DNA of 64,000 nt, taken from Rhodococcus antarcticus. GTDB taxonomy: Bacteria; Actinomycetota; Actinomycetes; Mycobacteriales; Mycobacteriaceae. This document shows, in pieces, positions 52,488 through 60,542 of the stretch (the stretch's first letter is position 1; each line of letters begins with the position of its first letter). The translations under genes were made by a program, and so were the position numbers. The notes beneath the pieces are model-generated. The model was not told the origin of the DNA. It did not search any database and worked only from the letters and a program-made list of their open reading frames with translations. The DNA lies in NCBI RefSeq assembly GCF_026153295.1, contig NZ_CP110615.1, forward strand, positions 2,294,001 through 2,358,000. Direction: 5' to 3'.

Positions 52488-54470
52488 TCAGCCGTCCGCC
52501 AGGGCCGTGTTGGTGATGGGGCTGCCGGTGCTCACCGGGGCGATCGGGATCAGGCTGCGACCGGTGGGGCCGACCTCGATGTCGGTGCCCATGGACGGGC
52601 ACACCCCGCAGTCGAAGCACGGCGTCCAGCGGCAGTCGTCCTGCTCCTCGCTGTTGAGCGCGTCCTGCCAGTCCGCCCACAGCCACTCCTTGTCCAGCCC
52701 GGAGTCCAGGTGGTCCCAGGGCAGGACCTCGGTGCGCTCGCGCTCGCGGGTGGTGTACCAGTCCAGGCTCACCCCCAGCGGCTCCAGCTCGGCGGCGGCC
52801 GCGGCGACCCAGCGCTCGTAGGAGAAGTGCTCGCTCCAGCCGTCGAAGCGACCGCCGTTGCGCCACACCGTCTCGATCACCCGTCCGACGCGGCGGTCCC
52901 CCCGGCTGAGCAGGCCCTCGATCAGGCTGGGCTTGCCGTCGTGGTAGCGCATCCCGATGGCGCGGGCGAACTTCCGGTCGCTGCCGACCTCGGCCCGGAG
53001 CTTGCGGAGCCGGTCGTCGACGACGTCGGGGTGGCACTGCGCGGCCCACTGGAACGGGGTGTGCGGCTTGGGCACGAACCCGCCGATGGAGATGGTCGCG
53101 CGGATGTCCTTGTGCCCACTGGCGACCCGTCCGCTCTTGATGACCTCGCGGGCCATCCGGCCGATCTGCAGGACGTCCTCGTCGGTCTCGGTGGGCAGCC
53201 CGCACATGAAGTAGAGCTTCACCTGGCGCCAGCCGTTGGCGTAGGCGGTGGTGACGGTGCGGATGAGGTCCTCCTCGGACACCATCTTGTTGATCACCTT
53301 GCGGATGCGCTCGCTGCCGCCCTCCGGGGCGAACGTCAGCCCGGAGCGCCGGCCGTTGCGGCTGATCTCGTTGGCCAGGTCCACGTTGAAGGCGTCCACC
53401 CGGGTCGACGGCAGGCTGAGCCCGGTGCCGGTGCCCTCGTAGCGGTCGGCGAGGCCCTTGGTGATCTCGGCGATCTCGGAGTGGTCGGCGCTGGAGAGGC
53501 TGAGCAGGCCCACCTCGTCGTAGCCGGTGGCCTCCAGCGACTTCTGGACGATGGCGCCGATGCCCTCGATGCTGCGCTCGCGCACCGGGCGGGTGATCAT
53601 CCCGGCCTGGCAGAACCGGCAGCCCCGGGTGCAGCCGCGAAAGATCTCCACGCTGGCCCGCTCGTGCACGGTCTCGGCCAGCGGCACCAGGGGCGTCTTC
53701 GGGTAGGGCCAGGCGTCGAGGTCCATGGTGGTGCGCTTGAACACCCGGAACGGCACGCGCGGATCGGTGGGCACCACGCGCTGGATGCGGCCGTCGGGCA
53801 GGTAGTCCACGGCGTAGAACTTGGGCACGTACACGCCGCCGGACTCGGCCAGGCGCAGCAGCAGCTCGTCGCGCCCGCCCGGGGACCCCTCGGCCTTGTG
53901 GGTGCGGATGATCTCGGTGGCCTCCAGCACGGCTTCCTCGCCGTCGCCGAGCACGGCCGCGTCGAGGAAGTCCGCGATGGGCTCGGGGTTGAACGCCGCG
54001 TGCCCGCCCGCGAGGACGATGGGGTGCCGCTCGTCGCGGTCCACGGCGTGCAACGGGATGCCCGCCAGGTCGAGCGCGGCGAGCAGGTTCGTGTAGCCCA
54101 GCTCGGTGGCGAAGCTGACCCCGAGGACGTCGAAGTCGACCACGGGACGGTGACCGTCCACGGTGAACTGCGGGACACCGGCCTCGCGCATCAGCTTCTC
54201 GAGGTCCGGCCACACCGCGTACGTGCGCTCGCACAGGACGTCGGGCTGCTCGTTGAGGAGCTCGTACAAGATCATCACGCCCTGGTTGGGCAGACCGACC
54301 TCGTAGGCGTCGGGGTACATCAGCGCCCAGCGGACGACGGTGGAGTCCCACTCCTTGAGGCTGGCGTTGAGCTCGCCACCGACGTACTGCACGGGCTTGG
54401 AGACCCGGGGCAGCAACGGCTCGAGCTCGGCGAAGACCGACGCTCCGGGTGTGCGCGTGGGTGCTGACAT
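52488..54470 (-). CDS. TIGR03960 family B12-binding-type radical SAM protein
   Basis: The 660-residue protein has an N-terminal cobalamin-binding-like Rossmann region (YPDAYEVGLPNQGVMILYELLNEQ, DFDVLGVSFATELGYTNLL, IVLAGGHAAFNPEPIADF). A radical SAM domain follows with EIFRGCTRGCRFCQAGM near residue 280, and then LSLSSADHSEI and GLTFAPEGGSERIRKVINK. The C-terminal part holds more cysteines (CRWTPCFDCGVCPSM), a likely auxiliary cluster site. Its partner, the DUF2344 protein, is encoded 3.8 kb downstream. ATG 54470 lies seven bases after TACCCT. The reaction is unknown. Confidence 0.9.
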   Translation of the reverse strand: MSAPTRTPGASVFAELEPLLPRVSKPVQYVGGELNASLKEWDSTVVRWALMYPDAYEVGLPNQGVMILYELLNEQPDVLCERTYAVWPDLEKLMREAGVPQFTVDGHRPVVDFDVLGVSFATELGYTNLLAALDLAGIPLHAVDRDERHPIVLAGGHAAFNPEPIADFLDAAVLGDGEEAVLEATEIIRTHKAEGSPGGRDELLLRLAESGGVYVPKFYAVDYLPDGRIQRVVPTDPRVPFRVFKRTTMDLDAWPYPKTPLVPLAETVHERASVEIFRGCTRGCRFCQAGMITRPVRERSIEGIGAIVQKSLEATGYDEVGLLSLSSADHSEIAEITKGLADRYEGTGTGLSLPSTRVDAFNVDLANEISRNGRRSGLTFAPEGGSERIRKVINKMVSEEDLIRTVTTAYANGWRQVKLYFMCGLPTETDEDVLQIGRMAREVIKSGRVASGHKDIRATISIGGFVPKPHTPFQWAAQCHPDVVDDRLRKLRAEVGSDRKFARAIGMRYHDGKPSLIEGLLSRGDRRVGRVIETVWRNGGRFDGWSEHFSYERWVAAAAAELEPLGVSLDWYTTRERERTEVLPWDHLDSGLDKEWLWADWQDALNSEEQDDCRWTPCFDCGVCPSMGTDIEVGPTGRSLIPIAPVSTGSPITNTALADG

Positions 54471-54477
54471 GGCAGTC

Positions 54478-54483
54478 AGGGTA
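54478..54483 (-). promoter_or_regulatory. -10 element (TACCCT) of leaderless TIGR03960 gene
   Basis: TACCCT, seven bases, ATG on the minus strand, the same hexamer as before nadD. Confidence 0.6.
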
Positions 54484-54591
54484 GTGCCCGCCCCGCGCTG
54501 CGGCCCCGAACGCCGGTGCGGAGCGTGGTCAGCGCCCCGCAGCCTCGCGCGGTCGGGCCGCCGGGCCGGTCGACCAGCGGGCTGACCAGGC

Positions 54592-55005
54592 TCAGACCAG
54601 CTCGGGGAACCACAGCGCGATCTCGCGGACCGCGCTCTCGGGCGCGTCCGAGCCGTGCACGATGTTGAGCTGGGTCTCCAGGGCGAGGTCGCCGCGGATG
54701 GACCCGGTGGCGGCCTTCTCCACCGGGTCGGTGCCGCCGGCGAGCTGGCGGAAGGCCGGGATGGCCCGCTCGCCCTCGACCACGGCGGCCACGAGCGGGC
54801 CCGAGGTGATGAAGTCGAGCAGGCCCGGGTAGAAGCCCTTGCCCTCGTGCTCGGCGTAGTGCTGCTCGGCGGTGTCGCGGGGAGCCAGCAGCATCTTCAG
54901 GGCCACGATCCGCAGCCCCTTGCGCTCGATGCGGCCCAGCACCTCCCCGGTGAGGCCACGGGCGACTCCGTCGGGCTTGACCAGGACCAGGGTGCGCTCG
55001 CTCAT
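54592..55005 (-). CDS. ndk: nucleoside diphosphate kinase
   Basis: Ndk passes phosphate between nucleoside tri- and diphosphates. The 137-residue protein shows [36 protein letters not shown], the [10 protein letters not shown] segment and the catalytic histidine in [13 protein letters not shown] (about residue 116). ATG 55005 has TAAGGT ending six bases before it. The TAA of that hexamer is the stop codon of the preceding DUF4233 gene, so ndk can be transcribed separately as a leaderless mRNA. Confidence 0.98.
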   Translation of the reverse strand: MSERTLVLVKPDGVARGLTGEVLGRIERKGLRIVALKMLLAPRDTAEQHYAEHEGKGFYPGLLDFITSGPLVAAVVEGERAIPAFRQLAGGTDPVEKAATGSIRGDLALETQLNIVHGSDAPESAVREIALWFPELV

Positions 55006-55011
55006 GTGCGC

Positions 55012-55017
55012 ACCTTA
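55012..55017 (-). promoter_or_regulatory. -10 element (TAAGGT) of leaderless ndk, overlapping the DUF4233 stop
   Basis: The minus strand reads TAAGGT, six bases, ATG; TAA is the in-frame stop of the upstream gene. Confidence 0.55.
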
Positions 55018-55419
55018 TCCGCGCTGGCCGGGCAGCCGCCCCGAGGCCATCCGCTGCTGGATGTCGCGGCGCAGGTACATCAGGTACGCCCACACCGCGG
55101 CGAAGAGCACCCCGACGGCACCGAGCGGGATGCTGAACACCGCGGCCGCCACGGCGAGCAGCTGCAGGCCCAGGTTCGCGCCCAGGGCCCAGGGCCGACG
55201 CTGCATCCCGCTCATCACGACCATGACCACGGCGAGCGCGACCACGTAGGTGCCGGTGACCACGGTCAGCCCGCCCCCGGTGGTGGCGACGACCGGCAGC
55301 GCGAGCAGCACCACGATCGCCTCCAGCACGAGCGTCCCGGCCATCACCCCCCGCAGCCCCTTCCAGGGGTCGCGGTCGGGCGGCCCGAACTCGGGGGTCG
55401 GGGTGGCGTCGGTGGTCAT
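55015..55419 (-). CDS. DUF4233 membrane protein
   Basis: The 134-residue protein of unknown function has four hydrophobic segments (GVMAGTLVLEAIVVLLALPVV, VTGTYVVALAVVMVVMS, LGLQLLAVAAAVFS, LGAVGVLFAAVWAYLMYL) after a short Pro-rich start. It always follows folC in actinobacteria (Rv2446c in M. tuberculosis). ATG 55419 overlaps the folC stop (ATGA), so it is translationally coupled. Constant pairing with folC is suggestive, but no role is known. Confidence 0.9.
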   Translation of the reverse strand: MTTDATPTPEFGPPDRDPWKGLRGVMAGTLVLEAIVVLLALPVVATTGGGLTVVTGTYVVALAVVMVVMSGMQRRPWALGANLGLQLLAVAAAVFSIPLGAVGVLFAAVWAYLMYLRRDIQQRMASGRLPGQRG

Positions 55420-56807
55420 GCGGGATCCTTCCCGAGCAGCGTGCGGGCCTCGCCGACGGTGACGACCGAACCGGTGACGACGACGCCGGACCCGGAGACG
55501 GCCTCGTCCTCGGCGGCCTCCTCGGCCTGGGCGACGGCGGTCTCGATCGCCCCGGCCAGGTCGTCGACCACCACCACGCGCTCGTCGCCGAAGCGGGCCA
55601 CAGCGTGCGCGGCCAGCACCTCGACGTCCATGGCGCGGGGGGAGGCGCTGCGGGTCACCACGACCTCGTCGAGCACGGGCTCCAGGGCCGCGAGCAGCCC
55701 CGGCGCGTCCTTGTCGGCCATCACCGCGACGACGCCGACGAGCTTGCGGAAGTCGAACTCCTCGTCGAGCGCGACGGCGAGCGCGGTCGCGCCGTGCGGG
55801 TTGTGCGCCGCGTCGAGGAACACGCTCGGGGCGTTGCGGACGCGCTCGAGGCGGCCGGGCGAGGTGACGGAGGCGAACGCGTCGCGCACGGCCTCGGCGG
55901 GCAGCGCCCGCTCCGGGCCGGCACCGAAGAAGGCCTCGACCGCGGCCAGGGCCAGGGCGGCGTTGCGGGCCTGGTGCGCGCCGTGCAGCGGCAGGAACAC
56001 GTCGGGGTAGATCGCCCCGAGCCCCTGCAGGGTGAGCAGCTGGCCGCCCACGGCCACGGCCCGGGACAGCACGGAGAACTCCGCCCCCTCGCGGGCGACG
56101 GACGCGTCCACCTCCACGGCCCGGCGCAGCAGCACCTCTCCCACCTCGGGCGACTGCTGGGCCATCACGGCCACCGAGCCCGCCTTGATGATCCCGGCCT
56201 TCTCGCCCGCGATGCCACCGAGGTCGGAGCCCAGGTACTCGACGTGGTCGACGGCGATCGGGGTGATGACCGCGACCTGGCCGTCGACGACGTTCGTGGC
56301 GTCCCAGCGCCCGCCCATCCCGACCTCGACGACGGCCACGTCCACCGGGGCCTCGGCGAACGCGGCGAACGCCATGGCGGTGAGCACCTCGAACGTGCTG
56401 AGCGGCGGTCCGCCCCGGGCCGCGGAGGAGGCGTCCACGAGGTCGAGGAACGGGGCGACGTCGGCGTAGGTGTCCACGAAGCGCGCGGGGCTGATGGGCG
56501 CACCGTCGATGCTGATGCGCTCGGTCACCACCTGCAGGTGCGGGCTGGTGGTGCGCCCGGTGCGCAGCTGGAGCCGGGTGAGCAGCGCGTCGATCATCCG
56601 GCTCACCGACGTCTTGCCGTTGGTCCCGGCCACGTGCACCGCCGGGTAGCTGCGCTGCGGGGAGCCCAGCGCCTCCACCAGCTGGACCATCCGCTCGGTC
56701 GTGGGGTCGATCTTGGTCTCGGGCCAGCGCTGGTTCAGCAGGCCCTCGACGACGGAGAGGTCGGCCAGGTCCTGCGGGCCCCAGCCCTTGGGCACGGGTC
56801 GGCTCAT
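55416..56807 (-). CDS. folC: bifunctional folylpolyglutamate synthase/dihydrofolate synthase
   Basis: FolC adds glutamate to dihydropteroate and then to folates. The 463-residue protein has the Mur-ligase-type ATP loop [18 protein letters not shown] (about residue 60), [40 protein letters not shown] and [17 protein letters not shown] 56807 overlaps the valS stop (ATGA); the open frame upstream lies inside valS and is not used. It is translated in coupling with valS and DUF4233. Confidence 0.96.
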   Translation of the reverse strand: MSRPVPKGWGPQDLADLSVVEGLLNQRWPETKIDPTTERMVQLVEALGSPQRSYPAVHVAGTNGKTSVSRMIDALLTRLQLRTGRTTSPHLQVVTERISIDGAPISPARFVDTYADVAPFLDLVDASSAARGGPPLSTFEVLTAMAFAAFAEAPVDVAVVEVGMGGRWDATNVVDGQVAVITPIAVDHVEYLGSDLGGIAGEKAGIIKAGSVAVMAQQSPEVGEVLLRRAVEVDASVAREGAEFSVLSRAVAVGGQLLTLQGLGAIYPDVFLPLHGAHQARNAALALAAVEAFFGAGPERALPAEAVRDAFASVTSPGRLERVRNAPSVFLDAAHNPHGATALAVALDEEFDFRKLVGVVAVMADKDAPGLLAALEPVLDEVVVTRSASPRAMDVEVLAAHAVARFGDERVVVVDDLAGAIETAVAQAEEAAEDEAVSGSGVVVTGSVVTVGEARTLLGKDPA

Positions 56808-59503
56808 CCCTGGCCCAGCCCGGCCAGCCGCGCGGTGACCCGCTCGATCTCCTCGGTCGCGAGGCTCTGGCGCGCCCGGATCTTGGCCACCACGTCGTCG
56901 GGTGCCTTGCCCACGAACGCGGCGCTGCCCAGCTTGCCGGTGGTGGTGGCCAGCTCCTTCTCCGCCGCGGCCAGCTCCTTGTCCAGCCGGCGGCGCTCGG
57001 CGGCGAGGTCGACGGTGCCGGAGGTGTCGAGCTCCACCTGCACGGTCGCCCGCGACAGCCTGACCTCGATCGAGGCCGTTGCGGCGAAGCCCTCGCCGGG
57101 CTCGTCGAGGCGCGCCAGCGAGAGCAGCTGCGCGGCCACCGGGTCGAGGTCGGCGCCGGAGAGCCCCGTCAGCCGGGCCGCCACCTTCTGGGTGGGGCGC
57201 AGGCCCTGGTCGGCCCGGAAGCGGCGCACCTCGGTGACCAGGCGCTGCAGGTCGGCCACCCGGCGCGCGGCGACGGTGTCCGCGCTCGCGCCGGAGTGCG
57301 TCGGCCAGCTGGCCACGACGACGGACTCGCGGCCGGTCAGTGCCGTCCACAGGGTCTCGGTGACGAAGGGCATCGTGGGGTGCAGCAGGCGCAGCAGGAC
57401 GTCCAGCACGTGCCCGAGCACGGCCCGGGTGGCCGGTGCGGTGGGCTCGTCACCCTCGCGGCCCAGCTGCACCTTGGCCAGCTCGAGGTACCAGTCGAAC
57501 ACCTCGTCCCACGCGAAGTGGAAGACGAGCTCGCTGGCCTTGCCGATCTCGAAGCGGTCCAGCAGCGCGTCGTTCTCGGCCAGGACGACGTCGAGCCGGT
57601 CGAGGACCCAGCGGTCGACGTCGGTGAGGTCGGCACGGTCGGGCAGGCCGTCGACCTCGGCGCCGTTCATCAGGCCGAGCTTGGTCGCGTTGAACAGCTT
57701 GGTGACGAAGTTGCGCGAGGCCTGGGCGTGCTCGTCACCGACGGAGAGGTCCGCCCCCGGGTTGGCTCCGCGGGCCAGGGTGAAGCGCACCGCGTCCGCA
57801 CCGAAGGTGTCCATCCACTCGATGGGGTCGATGCCGTTGCCTCGGCTCTTGGACATCTTCCTGCCCTCGCCGTCGCGGAGCAGCCCGTGCAGGAACACGT
57901 CCGTGAAGGGCACGGCGTCGACCGGGGCACGGCCGTCGGCCTCGGCCACGTACAGGCCGAACATCATCATCCTGGCCACCCAGAAGAACAAGATGTCGTA
58001 GCCGGTGACCAGCACGTCCGTCGGGTAGAACCGCGCCAGCTCCGGTGTCTGCTCGGGCCAGCCCAGGGTGGCGAAGGGCCACTGGCCCGAGGAGAACCAG
58101 GTGTCCAGCACGTCGGGGTCCTGGTGCCAGCCCTCGCCGCTGGGCGGGACGTCGTCCGGTCCGACGCAGACGGTCTCACCGTCGGGGCCGTACCAGATGG
58201 GGATGCGGTGGCCCCACCAGAGCTGGCGGCTGATGCACCAGTCGTGCATGTTGTCGACCCAGGCGAACCAGCGCGGCTCCTGGCTCTTCGGGTGGATGGT
58301 GGTGCGACCGTCGCGGACGGCGTCGCCGGCGGCCTTCGCCAGGGTCTCGGTGGCCACGAACCACTGCAGGCTCAGCCGGGGCTCGATGGGCTCGCCGGTG
58401 CGCTCGGAGTGCCCGACGCTGTGCAGGTAGGGCCGCACCTCCTTCACGACGCGGCCCTGGGCGGCGAGGGCCTCGCGAACGGCCACCCGCGCCACGGAAC
58501 GGTCCATGCCGTCGAACTCGGTGCCCGTCCCGGTGATGCGACCCTCGACGTCCATGATCGAGGGCATCTCGAGGCCGTGCCGGCGGCCCATCTCGAAGTC
58601 GTTGGGGTCGTGGGCAGGGGTGATCTTGACCGCGCCGGTGCCGAACTCGGGGTCGACGTAGTCGTCGGCGATGACGGGGATGCGGCGCCCGGTCAGCGGG
58701 TGCTCCAGCGTGGTGCCGACGAGGTGGGCGTACCGCTCGTCGTCGGGGTGCACGGCCACCGCGGTGTCCCCCAGCATGGTCTCCACCCGGGTGGTCGCCA
58801 CCACGACGTGCGGCTCGGTGTCGTCCAGGGAGCCGTAGCGCAGGCTCACCAGCTCGCCCTCGACGTCGCGGAAGCTGACCTCGATGTCGCTGATGGCGCT
58901 CTGCAGCGCGGGCGACCAGTTGACCAGCCGCTCGGCCCGGTAGACGAGCCCGGCGTCGAACAGGCGCTGGAAGATCGTCTGCACGCCGCGGGAGAGACCG
59001 TCGTCCAGGGTGAAGCGCTCCCGGCTCCAGTCGACCCCGTCGCCGAGGCGACGCATCTGCCCGCGCACGGTGTCCCCGGAGATCTTCGTCCAGTCCCAGA
59101 CCTTCTCCACGAACGCCTCGCGCCCCAGCTCCTGGCGCGTGGTCCCCTCGAGCCGCTTCTCGACGACGGCCTGGGTGGCGATGCCGGCGTGGTCGGTGCC
59201 GGGCAGCCAGAGCACCTCGTAGCCCTGCATCCGCTTGCGGCGGGTCATCGCGTCCATCAGCGTGTGGTCCAGCGCGTGACCCAGGTGCAGGCTGCCGGTC
59301 ACGTTGGGCGGGGGCAGCACGATGGAGAACGACGGCTTGCTGCTCGTCGCGTCCGCGGTGAACCACCCGGCGTCGACCCAGCGCTGGTAGAGCTCGGACT
59401 CCACGGCCCCGGGCTCCCAGGCGGCGGGCAGCACGGCGGAGCGGTCGTGCGGGTTGGTGCGGGGGGTGTCGGCGCTGGTGGCGCGGTCCTCGGGGCGGGT
59501 CAC
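56804..59503 (-). CDS. valS: valyl-tRNA synthetase
   Basis: This is a class I tRNA synthetase with editing. The 899-residue protein has HIGH as [15 protein letters not shown] (near residue 65), the CP1 editing domain, [22 protein letters not shown] (about residue 553), an anticodon-binding domain and a C-terminal coiled-coil ([26 protein letters not shown]) that binds tRNA. GTG 59503 lies six bases after TAGACT, so it is leaderless and heads valS-folC-DUF4233. I see no T-box upstream. Confidence 0.98.
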   Translation of the reverse strand: MTRPEDRATSADTPRTNPHDRSAVLPAAWEPGAVESELYQRWVDAGWFTADATSSKPSFSIVLPPPNVTGSLHLGHALDHTLMDAMTRRKRMQGYEVLWLPGTDHAGIATQAVVEKRLEGTTRQELGREAFVEKVWDWTKISGDTVRGQMRRLGDGVDWSRERFTLDDGLSRGVQTIFQRLFDAGLVYRAERLVNWSPALQSAISDIEVSFRDVEGELVSLRYGSLDDTEPHVVVATTRVETMLGDTAVAVHPDDERYAHLVGTTLEHPLTGRRIPVIADDYVDPEFGTGAVKITPAHDPNDFEMGRRHGLEMPSIMDVEGRITGTGTEFDGMDRSVARVAVREALAAQGRVVKEVRPYLHSVGHSERTGEPIEPRLSLQWFVATETLAKAAGDAVRDGRTTIHPKSQEPRWFAWVDNMHDWCISRQLWWGHRIPIWYGPDGETVCVGPDDVPPSGEGWHQDPDVLDTWFSSGQWPFATLGWPEQTPELARFYPTDVLVTGYDILFFWVARMMMFGLYVAEADGRAPVDAVPFTDVFLHGLLRDGEGRKMSKSRGNGIDPIEWMDTFGADAVRFTLARGANPGADLSVGDEHAQASRNFVTKLFNATKLGLMNGAEVDGLPDRADLTDVDRWVLDRLDVVLAENDALLDRFEIGKASELVFHFAWDEVFDWYLELAKVQLGREGDEPTAPATRAVLGHVLDVLLRLLHPTMPFVTETLWTALTGRESVVVASWPTHSGASADTVAARRVADLQRLVTEVRRFRADQGLRPTQKVAARLTGLSGADLDPVAAQLLSLARLDEPGEGFAATASIEVRLSRATVQVELDTSGTVDLAAERRRLDKELAAAEKELATTTGKLGSAAFVGKAPDDVVAKIRARQSLATEEIERVTARLAGLGQG

Positions 59504-59509
59504 CGGGTG

Positions 59510-59515
59510 AGTCTA
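59510..59515 (-). promoter_or_regulatory. -10 element (TAGACT) of the leaderless valS-folC-DUF4233 operon
   Basis: TAGACT, six bases, GTG on the minus strand. It is a full match, between valS and mobA. Confidence 0.6.
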
Positions 59516-59547
59516 GGAAACCCCGGGACGCGCCGCGTCCGGCCCCG

Positions 59548-60162
59548 TCAGCGCCCGGCGACGAGCCCCGCCAGCGCGGACCACTCCTGCGGGGTGTTGG
59601 CGCTGCGCAGGGAGTGCAGGTGGGGGTCGGCGGCGGCGACGGCGGGATCCCCGGCCAGCTCGGCACCGTCGATCCGACGCACGTCCACGCCGGCCAGGAC
59701 TGCCAGCAGCCGACGCTCCCCCGCGGAGACCAGCTCGCCGGCCACCGGCGCCAGGGAGGTGCGGTAGACCGCCGCCAACGGCTGCTCGTGCCCGTCCACC
59801 ACCGGCAGCAGCACGTCGTGGTCCCCGAGGCGGGCCAGCAGGGCGTCGACGACGGCCGGGTGCAGCAGCGGCAGGTCGGTGGCGCAGACGACCGCCACGC
59901 CGGCCCCCGCACCCGCCGCGGCACGCAGCCCGATCGCGAGCCCGTGCAGCGGACCGGTGTCGGCCCTCTCGTCGCGGACGACGGTGGCGGCCAGCCGGGG
60001 CAGCGGCTGGTGCTGGGCCGCGACGACGACCACCCGGCCCAGGTGCGCGAGCGCGGCGACGACACGGACCACGGAGGGCACTCCGTCGAGCTCGAGCAGC
60101 GCCTTGTCGGTGCCCATCCGCCGGGACCGCCCGCCCGCGAGGACCACGCCGGCGGGCCTCAC
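59548..60162 (-). CDS. mobA: molybdenum cofactor guanylyltransferase
   Basis: MobA attaches GMP to molybdopterin to make the MGD cofactor used by DMSO-reductase-type enzymes. The 204-residue protein has the signature VVLAGGRSRRMGTDKALLEL at residues 5-24, DTGPLHGLAIGL, and VVCATDLPLL with the Mg-binding Asp. The C-terminal PLAAVYRTSLAPV is typical. GTG 60162 (VRPAGVVLAGG) is the closest start to the domain, but no ribosome binding site or -10 is clear and the frame stays open upstream. It lies beside, and divergent to, an enzyme that should need its product. Confidence 0.9.
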   Translation of the reverse strand: MRPAGVVLAGGRSRRMGTDKALLELDGVPSVVRVVAALAHLGRVVVVAAQHQPLPRLAATVVRDERADTGPLHGLAIGLRAAAGAGAGVAVVCATDLPLLHPAVVDALLARLGDHDVLLPVVDGHEQPLAAVYRTSLAPVAGELVSAGERRLLAVLAGVDVRRIDGAELAGDPAVAAADPHLHSLRSANTPQEWSALAGLVAGR

Positions 60163-60542
60163 GTGGAGCGCAGGAACGAGCTGCCCGCCGACGCCGAGGT
60201 GGTGCTCCGGTTGATGTGCGCCGCCGTGCTCGTCCCGCCATCCACAGGTCGTCACCCCTCGCAGCTCCGGTGTTGGTGTGCGTCACGGCTGGACGGACGG
60301 CAGGAAACCGAGCGCCATCCGGTGCGCGGGTCGACACGACGCCGACGAGGACGCGGCCCCTGCTGCGACGCCCTCACCGTAGTGCGACGCGGGCCGTCGG
60401 TCCCGGGTCCCGACGAACCGGACCCGCGCGACCCCGTGCGCCGGCCCTCGTGCGACCGCCGTCCGCCGAGGGTCGGGTACCGCCGGCCGTGCCGCCACCT
60501 GCTCGTGTGGTGCTCGGCCGCGCCCGTGAGGAGACTGGAGCC
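60163..60542. other. 380-base intergenic region between mobA and the FdhF-type gene
   Basis: No gene is supported here. The region holds an inverted repeat, CGGGTCC (60404-60410) and GGACCCG (60420-60426) around nine bases, which could be an operator or a leader hairpin. At its right end GAGACT (60531-60536) lies six bases before the ATG of the molybdopterin enzyme, overlapping a GAGGAG that could instead be a ribosome binding site. Otherwise nothing clear is seen. Confidence 0.5.

Noticed and set aside
59504-59547. T-box leader upstream of valS
   Set aside because: The -10 element sits six bases from the valS start, leaving no room for a leader RNA.
60163-60542. Molybdenum-cofactor riboswitch in the mobA-fdhF gap
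   Set aside because: Only one short inverted repeat is present, without the multi-helix core expected of that RNA, and the ATG appears to lie close to its -10.
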